From positions 118,078 to 182,077 of the forward strand of contig CAVQSI010000006.1 in the NCBI GenBank assembly GCA_963715825.1: DNA of 64,000 nt, given 5' to 3'. The position numbers were made by a program, and so were the translations under genes. The notes under the pieces are model-generated. The model was given only the letters and a program-made list of their open reading frames with translations. It was not told the DNA's origin and did no database searches. This document shows positions 26,793 through 35,576 of the stretch, one piece after another (position 1 is the stretch's first letter; each line of letters begins with the position of its first letter). The DNA is from Sva-07 sp963715825 (lineage in GTDB: Bacteria; Actinomycetota; Acidimicrobiia; Acidimicrobiales; Ilumatobacteraceae).

Positions 26793-28147
26793 GGACCCGA
26801 GTGCGCACCGTCGCCACGCTCGCCGTGATGGCCGGGCTGCTGGTGACCGCTGGCGGTATCCAGGTGACCAGCGCGTCGTGGACCGACTCCGTCGGGTTCG
26901 CCATCCAGGCCAGCGCAGCCACGACCACCACCACGACGACGACGACCACGACGACCGCCACGACGTCCACCACGACGTCCACCACGACGACTGTGCCCCC
27001 GACCACGTCGCCGACCACCACGACCAGCACCACCTCGACGACAACGCTGCCGCCGACAACGACCACGACGCTGAAGCCGACCGCGTTCGTGCGGGTCACC
27101 TCGATCTGTCGCAGCGACACCATCTACACGCTGCGGGTGCGCAACGAGTCGGTGATCGGCCCGCTGTCGTTCAACCTGCAGGTCGGCGCGACGGTGCTGT
27201 CGGGCCCGCACTCGATCGCGGCCGGCGAGACACAGTTCTACGAGGTTCCCGTCGGCGCCAACGGCGTCAAGGCGATCCCCCTCGACGGCTGGACGAACAC
27301 CTACGGCGGCACCGCCGGAACGCCGACCACGACCTGCGCGCCATCGCCGCCGACGACCACCAGCCCGCCGACGACCACCACCACCAGCCCGCCGACGACG
27401 ACCACGACCACGACCCCGCCAACGACCACGACGACCGCACCGCCGCCGCCGAGCGTGTCGGAGGGCGGCATCAGCGCAGCCAACGCCGACACGGTGATCA
27501 GCGAGATCGTGTGGAAGACGAACTCCGTACGTCAGCCGTGCGCGGAGGTGCGCATCACCGGCGCATCGTCGGAGGCCAAACCGTGGGCGGTGCGGGTCAA
27601 CCTCGCCGTCGCTCCCTGGTATGGCATGCCCACGAACCAGTTCAACGTCCAGGGCACCGGCAACGTCGTCGTCGAGAATCCGGCCGGCGTGCTGGTGACC
27701 GGCAAGTCGAACGGCGGCGGCTTCGACCCGCGCCAGAACAGCACCCCGATCGACAACACCCGCACCGCCATCCTCGACGTCTGCAACTACAACGCCCCGG
27801 TGCCGCCGCCGGCCGACCCGAGTTGGTACACGGTCACCCAGACCCAGGGCACCTGGACCGATACGCAGGCGTGCGTGGTCGTCACCGTCACCGGCACCGC
27901 GACGTCGCCGTTCTTCTACGGCTGGTCGATCGCGCTCGACCTGACCGCCGCCCGCGAACGAATCACGGGCGCCGGTCGGACCGTCAGCCATCTCGGGTGG
28001 TCGCCCTCGCCCAACGGTGACACCGACTTCGAGGCCACGCCCCGCAGCCTCAGCCCGACGAACACACATACCCTCACCAGCGGCTACAACATGGCGCTTC
28101 GCGGCGGCACCGTCCGCAGCCTCACCGCCTGCGTCTACGGTTGGTGA
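26789..28147 (+). CDS. Thr-rich surface protein with SipW-type signal peptide
   Basis: 452 residues from the GTG at 26789, overlapping the previous stop (GTGA). N-terminus TVATLAVMAGLLVTAGG followed by VTSASWTDSVGFAIQASA, similar to the TasA-like protein's VGAALTSAAWSDNVWF. Two Thr/Pro-rich linkers (about residues 43-95 and 180-215) separate two beta domains (FVRVTSICRSDTIYTLRVRNES ... ; SEGGISAANADTVISEIVWKTNS ...). The second domain has two or three Cys pairs and ends LTACVYGW. No sortase signal or C-terminal helix is present. The Thr-rich runs are candidates for O-mannosylation. Probably the second substrate of the SipW peptidase. Confidence 0.8.
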   Translation: MRTRVRTVATLAVMAGLLVTAGGIQVTSASWTDSVGFAIQASAATTTTTTTTTTTTATTSTTTSTTTTVPPTTSPTTTTSTTSTTTLPPTTTTTLKPTAFVRVTSICRSDTIYTLRVRNESVIGPLSFNLQVGATVLSGPHSIAAGETQFYEVPVGANGVKAIPLDGWTNTYGGTAGTPTTTCAPSPPTTTSPPTTTTTSPPTTTTTTTPPTTTTTAPPPPSVSEGGISAANADTVISEIVWKTNSVRQPCAEVRITGASSEAKPWAVRVNLAVAPWYGMPTNQFNVQGTGNVVVENPAGVLVTGKSNGGGFDPRQNSTPIDNTRTAILDVCNYNAPVPPPADPSWYTVTQTQGTWTDTQACVVVTVTGTATSPFFYGWSIALDLTAARERITGAGRTVSHLGWSPSPNGDTDFEATPRSLSPTNTHTLTSGYNMALRGGTVRSLTACVYGW

Positions 28148-28173
28148 GTTCACGATCTGCCAACGTGTCGGGC

Positions 28174-28590
28174 ATGACCGAACAACGTGCGAATGTGTGG
28201 CTCCTAAGAGTCGTGACGATGACGGTTGCTGCTGCCGTCGGCATCGCCGCATGCTCATCGGACGCAGATGAATCGGCGCCCGACGACGACGACGTCGTCG
28301 CCGAGTTCTGCGCCGCTGCCGAGCGATCGCTGCAGACCGTCGTCGAGCTGGGCGACGAGGAGACCTCGCCGGAGTTCGAGGCAGCGTCGGAGGCGATGGC
28401 GGTCCTGGAGCCTCCCGCTGCGATCGCCGAGACGTTCCGCCTCGTGTTGAGCGGCGAGGACGGCGTTCAGTCGGGCGTGATTCTCGACCAGGAGCAGTTC
28501 GATGCGTACCGCGCCGCGGGCGACGACATCGCTGCGTTCCTCGTCGATGAGTGCGGCCTCGACGCCGATCTCGTCAACGGCGCCAACTGA
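28174..28590 (+). CDS. Small lipoprotein, unknown function
   Basis: 138 residues from the ATG at 28174. Signal with lipobox VGIAAC (Cys near residue 27), then an acidic Asp-rich segment (DADESAPDDDDVV) and a helical domain with two Cys (AEFCAAAERSL ... VDECGLDADL). This layout, short anti-parallel helices with one disulfide, is common in actinobacterial small lipoproteins of unknown role. It starts 27 bases after the SipW operon, possibly the last gene of that transcript. Confidence 0.75.
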   Translation: MTEQRANVWLLRVVTMTVAAAVGIAACSSDADESAPDDDDVVAEFCAAAERSLQTVVELGDEETSPEFEAASEAMAVLEPPAAIAETFRLVLSGEDGVQSGVILDQEQFDAYRAAGDDIAAFLVDECGLDADLVNGAN

Positions 28591-28923
28591 CGATCGTCGG
28601 CGACCGAGAGGCCAACGCGGCCGGCACGGGCGCTGCGTTGGCGTTGTCGGTGTTCGGCCGTGGCGGATTGCCCGCTGGCGGGATCGGTGCGGTGGCGCTG
28701 AACGTGACGGTGGTCGCCGGTGAGAACCCGACGATCGGTGAGCGGGTTCGTGACGGTGTATCCGTGTGGGGGTCGGCCGGATGCGTCGAACTTGAACTTC
28801 ACGACGGGCCAGACGATTCCGAACTCGGTGATCGCGCCGCTCAGCGCGTCCGGGACGGTGTGCTTCTACGTGTACGGCACCGCGCACCTGTTGGCCGACG
28901 TGTCCGGGTACTTCCTCACGTAG
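28591..28923 (+). pseudogene. Remnant of an LDTR/YPCG-type extracellular module
   Basis: Two reading frames in succession encode a single module without any start or signal: IVGDREANAAGTGAALALSV ... AVALNVTVVAGENP, then after a shift near 28,735 GFVTVYPCGGRPDASNLNFTTGQTIPN ... ADVSGYFL and a stop. The sequence is clearly the same module as in the giant proteins at 40 kb and 54 kb. As it stands it is a gene end without its beginning, directly after the lipoprotein stop, so it is a decayed or fused remnant. Confidence 0.65.
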
Positions 28924-28941
28924 CCACGACACCGCCGCACA

Positions 28942-29000
28942 CTGGCGATCTCCCGCCGTTCCGTGCCGGACACCGGCGCCAACTCGGGGGAGATCGCCAG
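28942..29000. repeat. Palindromic intergenic repeat, family B, copy 1
   Basis: The arms CTGGCGATCTCCC and GGGAGATCGCCAG are perfectly complementary; an inner pair TGCCGG/CCGGCG surrounds the loop. It lies 18 bases after the module remnant's stop and 45 bases before the Rrf2-like gene. Best complete copy of the family. Confidence 0.9.
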
Positions 29001-29045
29001 TCGGGTCACGGCGGTGCGGAGCGGGCCACGGGTAGGGTCGTGCCG

Positions 29046-29519
29046 GTGAGGATCTCGGAGCGGGTCGACAACGCCGTTCGGGCGATGGCCGAACTCGCCG
29101 CCGCCGAGGGATCGAACGCGAAGGCCGAGGCGATCGCGACCCGCCAGGGCATCTCGCTGAAGTTCCTGCTCGACATCTTCCGCGACCTCAAGCGAGGCGA
29201 ACTCGTGCGCTCCAAGCGCGGCCCCGACGGCGGCTTCACCCTCTCGCGGCCGCCCGAGGAGATCTCGCTCGCCGACATCTTCCGCGCCGTCGACGGCCCG
29301 CTCGCCGACGTCCACGACGAGAGCCTCCGCGACCTCCGCTACGCCGGCGCCGCCGAGGCGCTGCCCGAGGTGTGGATGGCGATCCGCGGCAGCCTGCGCC
29401 GGGTGCTCGAGACCGTCACCCTCGCCGACCTGATCTCCGGCGACCTGCCCCCCGAGGTCGCCGACCTCGCCGCCGAGTACCGCCGCAGCACCGAGGAACG
29501 CCATGGCACCCGACGCTGA
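29046..29519 (+). CDS. Rrf2 family transcriptional regulator
   Basis: 157 residues from the GTG at 29046. N-terminal winged helix typical of Rrf2 (VDNAVRAMAELAA, ATRQGISLKFLLDIFRDLKRGELVRSKRGPDGGFTLSRPPEEISLADIFRAVDGPLA). The three Cys that ligate an Fe-S cluster in IscR/NsrR are absent, so it is the cysteine-less, CymR-like kind. Its position before cysQ, cysD and cysNC, and a 17-base overlap with cysQ, make it the likely regulator of sulfate assimilation. This is inference from context. Confidence 0.88.
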   Translation: MRISERVDNAVRAMAELAAAEGSNAKAEAIATRQGISLKFLLDIFRDLKRGELVRSKRGPDGGFTLSRPPEEISLADIFRAVDGPLADVHDESLRDLRYAGAAEALPEVWMAIRGSLRRVLETVTLADLISGDLPPEVADLAAEYRRSTEERHGTRR

Positions 29520-30503
29520 CTCCCGTACCGCCGAACTCACCGCCGAACTCACCGCGGCGCTCGCCGCCGTGCGCGCTGCGTCGGAGCTGTGCCGTGGCGC
29601 GCAGGGCCGGCTGCTGGCGGGCCACACCCTCACCAAGGGCGACGCCAGCCCGGTCACCATCGCCGACTTCGCCGCCCAGGCGGTGGTGTGCGCGGAGCTC
29701 ACCGACCGTCTCGGTGCGATCGGCATGATCGGCGAGGAGGACTCGAACGACCTGCGATCACCCGACGCCGCCGACCTGCTCGACGCCGTCACCGGCCTCG
29801 TGCAAACCCAACGCGGCGACGCCGTCGCGTCGAGCACCGTGCTCGACTGGATCTCGGTCGGCGCGCGTCCGCTGGCGCGTCGGATCGCTACTGGACGCTC
29901 GACCCGATCGACGGCACCAAGGGCTTCCTGCGCGGCGACCAGTACGCGATCGCGCTCGGGCTCATCGAGCACGGCGAGGTGATCCTCGGCGTGCTCGGCT
30001 GCCCGAACCTGCCGAACCCCGATGGCTCGACCGGCGCGATCTTCGCCGCCACCGCCGGTGTCGCGCAGGCCTGGTTCGGTGCCGCCGCCGACCCGCAGCC
30101 GGTCACCGTCGCCGCGCCCGCCACGCTCGCTGATGCGCGGTTCTGCGAGTCGGTCGAGTCCGGTCACTCCAACCAGGACCACTCGGCGCAGATCGCCGCC
30201 CGTCTCGGCATCACCGCCGAGCCGTACCGCATCGACAGCCAGTGCAAGTACGCGGCGGTCGCCCGCGGCGACGCGTCGATCTATCTGCGCCTGCCGACGC
30301 GTGCCGACTACCGCGAGAAGATCTGGGATCACGCGGCCGGCAAGTTCGTGGTCGAGCAGGCCGGGGGAGTGGTCACCGACGTCACCGGCGCACCGCTCGA
30401 CTTCTCCCACGGCGCCAAGCTCGAGATCAACAGCGGCATCGTCGCCACCGATGGCCGCTTCCACGACCAGGTGATCGACGCCGTCCAGGCCGTCCTGGTC
30501 TGA
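29503..30503 (+). CDS. cysQ: 3'(2'),5'-bisphosphate nucleotidase-like phosphatase (one frame shift)
   Basis: About 333 residues. Inositol-monophosphatase-superfamily enzyme expected to remove the 3'-phosphate from PAP, the by-product of PAPS use. The first part has TLTKGDASPVTIADFAAQAVV and the metal motif IGEEDSNDL. After a one-base frame change near 29,880 come YWTLDPIDGTKGFLRGDQYAIALGLIE and, late, EKIWDHAAGKFVVEQAGGVVTDVTG (the second metal region). It follows the Rrf2 gene and precedes cysD by 94 bases, in line with sulfur metabolism. The frame shift lies inside the conserved core, so it is probably an error in the sequence. Confidence 0.82.
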
Positions 30504-30597
30504 CGCCGGGCGTCGGCGCTCCGTTCTTGACCGGAACCAGACGGTATTGCGGGTATTCTCCACCGAGTTGGTAGACAATCAACGGGATGGGATCTGC

Positions 30598-31539
30598 ATG
30601 ACCGACACCGCGACGAACTCGGAACCGAAACTGAGCGCGGGGCGCCTCACGCACCTCCAGCGACTGGAGGCCGAGGCGATCCAGATCATGCGCGAGGCGG
30701 TGTCGGAGGCCGAGCGGCCGGCGTTGCTGTACTCGATGGGCAAGGACTCATCGGTGCTGCTGCGACTGGCGGTCAAGGCGTTCTACCCGTCGACGCCGCC
30801 GATGCCGCTGGTGCACGTCGACACGTTGTGGAAGTTCCAGGACATGTACACGTTCCGCGATGCGCAGGCACGCGAGCACGGCCTGGAGCTGATCGTGCAC
30901 CACAACCCCGAGTGCATCGAGAAGAACATCAACCCGATCGATCACGGCTCCGCGGTGCACACCGACATGTGGAAGACCGAGGGTCTCAAGCAGATCGTCG
31001 ACGAGCGCAAGTTCGACGTCATGTTCGGTGGCGCCCGCCGCGACGAGGAGAAGTCGCGGGCCAAGGAGCGGGTGTTCTCGATCCGCAGCCCGCAGCACCA
31101 GTGGGATCCCAAGCGCCAGCGTCCCGAGCTGTGGCAGCTCTACAACGGTCGGCGCAGCAAGGGCGAGACGGTGCGCGTGTTCCCGATCTCGAACTGGACC
31201 GAACTCGACGTGTGGCAGTACATCCACCTCGAGAACATCCCGCTGGTCGAGCTGTACTTCGCCAAGCCGCGCCCGGTGGTCGAGCGTGACGGCACGCTGA
31301 TCGTGGTCGACGACGACCGCATGCCGCTGGCGCCGGGTGAGGTGCCCGAGATGCGCACGGTGCGGTTCCGCACGCTCGGCTGCTATCCGCTGACCGGTGC
31401 GATCGAGTCGACCGCCGACACGCTGCCCGGCATCATCCAGGAGATGCTGCTGGCGACCACGTCGGAGCGTCAGGGCCGCGTGGCCGACCACGACGGCATC
31501 AGCTCGTTGGAGAAGAAGAAGCAGGAAGGGCACTTCTGA
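30598..31539 (+). CDS. cysD: Sulfate adenylyltransferase subunit 2
   Basis: 313 residues from the ATG at 30598. PP-loop ATP pyrophosphatase half of ATP sulfurylase, making adenosine-5'-phosphosulfate from sulfate and ATP. PP-loop LLYSMGKDSSVLLRLA, then PLVHVDTLWKFQDMYTFRD, FGGARRDEEKSRAKERVFSIR, VFPISNWTELDVWQYI and LGCYPLTGAI are all family signatures. Preceded by a relatively AT-rich stretch (30,540-30,597) that may hold the promoter, although no clear -35/-10 pair could be defined. The stop overlaps the cysNC start (TGATG). Confidence 0.96.
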   Translation: MTDTATNSEPKLSAGRLTHLQRLEAEAIQIMREAVSEAERPALLYSMGKDSSVLLRLAVKAFYPSTPPMPLVHVDTLWKFQDMYTFRDAQAREHGLELIVHHNPECIEKNINPIDHGSAVHTDMWKTEGLKQIVDERKFDVMFGGARRDEEKSRAKERVFSIRSPQHQWDPKRQRPELWQLYNGRRSKGETVRVFPISNWTELDVWQYIHLENIPLVELYFAKPRPVVERDGTLIVVDDDRMPLAPGEVPEMRTVRFRTLGCYPLTGAIESTADTLPGIIQEMLLATTSERQGRVADHDGISSLEKKKQEGHF

Positions 31540-33475
31540 TGTCGAACGCAGGAATGGGCGCGACCGCCGACGCAGGAGCTGATCGCCAACGACATCGACG
31601 CCTACCTCACGTCGCACCAGTACAAGAGCCTGCTGCGCTTCATCACGTGCGGCAGCGTCGACGACGGCAAGAGCACCCTGATCGGGCGCCTGCTGTACGA
31701 GACGCACCTCGTGTTCGAGGACCACCTCGCCGCGCTCGAGATCGACTCGGCGAAGGTCGGCACGCAGGGCGGCGACCTCGACTTCGCACTGCTGCTCGAC
31801 GGGCTGTCGGCCGAGCGCGAGCAGGGCATCACGATCGACGTCGCCTACCGCTTCTTCGCCACCGAGCACCGCAAGTTCATCGTGGCCGACACGCCGGGCC
31901 ACGAGCAGTACACCCGCAACATGGTGACGGGTGCGTCGACCGCCGACGTGGCGATCATCCTGGTCGATGCCCGCAAGGGCGTGCTCACCCAGACCCGTCG
32001 CCACAGCTATCTGGTGTCGCTGCTGGGCATCAAGCGGGTGGTCGTCGCCATCAACAAGATGGACCTGATGGACTACTCCCACGAGGTGTTCTCGGCGATC
32101 GAGGAGGAGTACCGAGACTTCGCTGCCCGGATCGGGCTGGAGGACATCACGTTCATCCCGCTGTCGGCGCTGAAGGGCGACAACATCGTCGAGCACAGCG
32201 CGCAACACGCCGTGGTATCACGGCCCGACGCTGCTCGGGTTCCTCGAGACGGTGCCGGTCGACGACGACCTCGCGGAGCAGAGCTTCCGGATGCCGGTGC
32301 AGTGGGTGAACCGCCCGAACCTCGACTTCCGCGGGTTCTCGGGGCGCATCGTCGGCGGGTCGATCCGCCCGGGCGACCCGATCCGGGTGCTGCCGGCCGG
32401 CACCACCTCGACGGTCGATCGGATCGTCACGATGGACGGCGACCTCGACGAGGCGATCGCCGGTCAGTCGGTCACGATCACCCTCACCGACGAGATCGAC
32501 GCCAGCCGCGGCGACCTGTTCTGCGGTGCCGACGATCCGGCCGAGGTGGCCGATCAGTTCGAGGCGCACATCGTGTGGATGCACGAGGATCCCATGCTGC
32601 CGGGGCGGCCCTACCTGGTGAAGATCGGCGCCCGCACCGTGGGCGCCACGATCGCGCAGCCGAAGTACCGGGTCGACATCAACAACCTCGATCACCTCGC
32701 GGCGACCACGCTGGAGTTGAACGAGATCGGCGTGTGCAACATCAGCCTCGATCGGCCGATCCCGTTCGATCCGTACGACACGAACCGCGACACCGGCGGC
32801 TTCATCGTGATCGACAAGCTCACCAACGTCACCGTCGGCGCCGGCCTGCTGCACTTCGCGCTGCGCCGCTCGCACAACATCCACTGGCAGGACGTCAAGG
32901 TCGACAAGGCGGCTCGCGCCGGGCTGAACAGCCATGCGCCGGCGGTGCTGTGGTTCACGGGCCTGTCGGGGTCGGGCAAGTCGACGATCGCGAACGTGGT
33001 CGAGTCGAAGCTCCACGCCCAGGGTGTGCGGACGTATCTGCTCGACGGCGACAACGTCCGCCACGGCCTGAACCGTGACCTCGGCTTCACCGACGCCGAC
33101 CGGGTCGAGAACATCCGTCGCATCGCCGAGGTGGCCGCGCTGATGGTCGACGCCGGCCTCGTCGTGTTGGTGTCGTTCATCTCGCCGTTCCGCGCCGAGC
33201 GCCGCCTGGCGCGTGACGCGGTCGAGGACGGCGAGTTCATCGAGGTGTTCGTCGACACGCCGCTCGCGGTGGCCGAGGAGCGCGACCCGAAGGGCCTCTA
33301 CGCGAAGGCCCGCCGCGGTGAGCTGGCCAACTTCACCGGCATCGACTCGCCCTACGAGCCCCCGGAGGCCCCCGAGGTGATCGTCGACACCACGGCGATG
33401 ACCGCCGAGGAAGCCGCCGACGCCGTGATCGAAGCGTGGGAACGCCACGCGTCCGCGGACGCGCCCAGGCCCTGA
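31539..33475 (+). CDS. cysNC: Bifunctional sulfate adenylyltransferase subunit 1 / APS kinase (two frame shifts)
   Basis: About 645 residues. The N-terminal part is the CysN GTPase: FITCGSVDDGKSTLIGRLLYET (P-loop), VADTPGHEQYTRNMVTGAS (G3), VVAINKMDLMDY (G4), then elongation-factor-like beta-barrels (QWVNRPNLDFRGFSG). The C-terminal part is APS kinase: WFTGLSGSGKSTIANVVE, LDGDNVRHGLNRDLGF, SFISPFRAERRLAR. The frame changes near 31,570 (just after the start MSNAGMG) and near 32,200. Both halves are otherwise well conserved, so errors are more likely than decay. Together with CysD it makes PAPS. Confidence 0.92.
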
Positions 33476-33488
33476 CAACCCGCCCCGC

Positions 33489-33546
33489 CTGGCGATCTCC
33501 CCGCCCTCCGTGCCGGGTTGCGGTGCTCCTTGGCGGGAGATCGCCC
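33489..33546. repeat. Palindromic intergenic repeat, family B, copy 2
   Basis: CTGGCGATCTCCCC ... GGCGGGAGATCGCC, 13 bases after the cysNC stop. Confidence 0.85.
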
Positions 33547-33570
33547 GTGTGCGCTGGAGTCTGGCCCGGC

Positions 33571-33605
33571 CTGGCGATCTCCCCGCGCTCGGTGCCGGAA
33601 CCGCC
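33571..33605. repeat. Palindromic intergenic repeat, family B, half copy
   Basis: Left half only (CTGGCGATCTCCCCGCGCTC, then GGTGCCGGAACCG), 24 bases after copy 2. The right arm is missing. Together with copy 2 it fills most of the 255-base gap between cysNC and the next gene. Confidence 0.7.
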
Positions 33606-33730
33606 TCGCCTCGGAGTCGTTTCGGGGCGCAGTCGCGGATCGGTTCCCTTTGGGGACGGTCGGGACCCACTGAGTGGTCGTGGACGTGTTCGCAGATCGT
33701 CGCCGTCGCCGCATCACCTACGATGCGGCG

Positions 33731-34401
33731 ATGGGCCGTTGGGGAGCGTGCGCACTGGTCGGGTTGATGCTGCTCGCCGTTGCGTGCTCCGGATCCGACA
33801 CGTCGAACAGCGAGTCCCCGAGCACGTCGTCGCCAGCGACGGTGACCACCGAGCCTGCGACCACGCCCGCCCCGACCACGTCGGAGGCACCCACGACGAC
33901 CGAGGCGACCACGACCACGGTCGACGACCAAGCCACTCCTCGCCGCCGTCGAGCAGGCCTACCTCGACGCCCACGCCGCCTACCTCGCCGCCGCCCGCGA
34001 TCCTGCGAATCCCGAGCTTGCGGGCGGAGATCGAGCGCCTCTACACCGGCCCCAACCTGGAGTTCACGCGTCGAACAACTGGACCGCTTCGTCGAGCGGG
34101 GCTGGGTCGCTCGTCGACCGAATCCCGTCCGAGCCGTCATCTTGCAGTCGGTCGTCGAACCAGCGAGCTTCATTCCCGATCGTGAGCGGATTCGCTCAAC
34201 TCGTCGCTTGCGAGGTCGACGCGCGACACGATTCGTCGAAGTCGGAGCGGGCCCGGTGGGTCGGCGATGCACTCGTGACCGACGAAGTTACGTTGTCGAG
34301 CGGATGCTCATTCGGTTCGAGTTGGTCGATGGCCAGTGGAAGGTCGAGCAGTGGCGAGACTCATCGCGGAGCTGGCGGAGCCGGAGCAGTGCGTCCCATG
34401 A
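33731..34401 (+). pseudogene. Lipoprotein gene with several frame changes
   Basis: Starts at the ATG at 33731 with a clear lipoprotein signal (LVGLMLLAVACSG) and a Thr/Ser/Pro linker (TTEPATTPAPTTSEAPTTTEATTTT). Then coherent helical sequence appears in turn in different frames: LLAAVEQAYLDAHAAYLAAARDP, AEIERLYTGPNLEFT, VEQLDRFVERGWVARRPNP, and YVVERMLIRFELVDGQWKVEQWRD. At least four frame changes are needed within 400 bases, more than in neighbouring genes. The pieces together look like an actinobacterial lipoprotein with an NTF2-like C-terminal half. Either low-quality sequence or genuine decay. Confidence 0.6.
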
Positions 34402-34431
34402 GACTCGCGCGTCGCTCGCGTTCTGGTCGCC

Positions 34432-35367
34432 GTGCGCTTGGTCGTCAGCGCATCTCGCCGGCGGCACCTGCGCCATGCAGCCGACCGACACCCGAGGTGC
34501 CGACTCCGGACCAAGAGTGCCCGATGGCGAGGTCCGCCGATGCGAATGCGCTGCCAGCTCCAGAAGCCGATCCCCAGCTTCACGGTCGAGGCGGGGGATG
34601 GGGTGATTGCGGCGGGGGTGAACGGTCCGGGGACGAACTCCGGGTCGGGCGAGTCGGGGGTCGGGGTGGTCGGTCCGGTGAGGACGTCGGGCGGGATTCG
34701 GGCGGCGTGTCGTGACCGGCCGGCGACCTACGGGGAGTTTCCGGAGTTCATCCCCGAGGGGAATCCGGGATCGGTCGGCGCCGGCGAGCAGGTGGAGTCG
34801 TCTGCTGGTGGCGTCGTCGAGCGGGGGTGGGTGCGCGAGTGCCCGGGCCGCGAAGATTCGTTCTACTGGGTGACGCAGGTCGACGCGATCGACCTCGTGC
34901 CGTCGGCGGCGGCTCGGGTGGCGGCGCTGTTGCCGGCGCCGTCGCCGGACGTGAACCCGTCGGCCGAAGCCGGTGGGATCGTCAACTTGGGGTTGTGGCT
35001 GGCGATCGAGGATCCGGGGGTCATCACCGCGCGGGCAGCGCTCGGCGGCGTGTGGGCGCAGGTGGACGCCCGGGTGTCGGGGCTGCGGGTCGACCTCGGC
35101 AACGGCGACGTCGTGGAGTGTGACGGTGTCGGTGTGCCGATCGGCGAGACGGGCCCGGAGTGGGAGAGCCTCGAGCAGGGTCCGTGCGGCTACACGTATC
35201 GGGTGTCGTCGCCGGATGAAGATCCGTATGTGATGTCGATGACCGCGGTGTTCGAGGTGTCGTGGCGGACTTCGGATGGCCGGTTGGGCTCGTTGGACGA
35301 GCTGTCCCGGTCGTGGAGTTTCGACTACGACGTCGACGAGATCCAGACCGTCGGCGTCGCCAACTGA
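34432..35367 (+). CDS. Secreted protein of unknown function, N-terminus uncertain
   Basis: The open frame gives 311 residues, but the first 45 (Arg-rich, RRRHLRHAADRHPRC) look like an out-of-frame artefact. The authentic N-terminus probably begins near 34,398 in another frame. From about residue 47 the sequence is coherent: SFTVEAGDGVIAAGVNGPGTNSGSGESG, then a long extracellular domain including FYWVTQVDAIDLVPSAAARVAALLPAPSPDVNPS, GLWLAIEDPGVITARA, GDVVECDGVGVPIGE, EQGPCGYTYRVSSPDEDPYVMSMTAVFEVSW and SRSWSFDYDVDEIQTVGVAN. Similar proteins recur in actinobacteria; no function is known to me. Palindrome B3 follows the stop. Confidence 0.65.
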   Translation: MRLVVSASRRRHLRHAADRHPRCRLRTKSARWRGPPMRMRCQLQKPIPSFTVEAGDGVIAAGVNGPGTNSGSGESGVGVVGPVRTSGGIRAACRDRPATYGEFPEFIPEGNPGSVGAGEQVESSAGGVVERGWVRECPGREDSFYWVTQVDAIDLVPSAAARVAALLPAPSPDVNPSAEAGGIVNLGLWLAIEDPGVITARAALGGVWAQVDARVSGLRVDLGNGDVVECDGVGVPIGETGPEWESLEQGPCGYTYRVSSPDEDPYVMSMTAVFEVSWRTSDGRLGSLDELSRSWSFDYDVDEIQTVGVAN

Positions 35368-35400
35368 GCGACCCGCATCTGAGATCCCCCGACGTCCCCG

Positions 35401-35459
35401 CTGGCGATCTGTCGCCATCCGGCGCCGGTATGCGGCGCCATTCGTGTGGAGATCGCCGG
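35401..35459. repeat. Palindromic intergenic repeat, family B, copy 3
   Basis: CTGGCGATCTGTCGCCA ... GTGTGGAGATCGCCGG, 33 bases after the stop of the secreted-protein gene. The centre (GGCGCCGGTATGCGGCGCC) forms its own small palindrome. The rest of the gap up to 35,576 contains the ribosome-binding site of the next gene. Confidence 0.8.
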
Positions 35460-35576
35460 TGGCGCCTCGTTGCCTTCGACCGTCGCCGGTGATAGGTCTG
35501 TGATTCAACTCTGGCCCCGAGCGCGACGATACTCACCTTGGACGAATCCGCCCGCTCCGCCTACGGAAGGAAACCC

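Noticed and set aside
31539..32260. Programmed frameshifting in cysNC
   Set aside because: No slippery heptamer or downstream structure was recognised, the shifts occur in many unrelated genes, and neither site is known for cysN.
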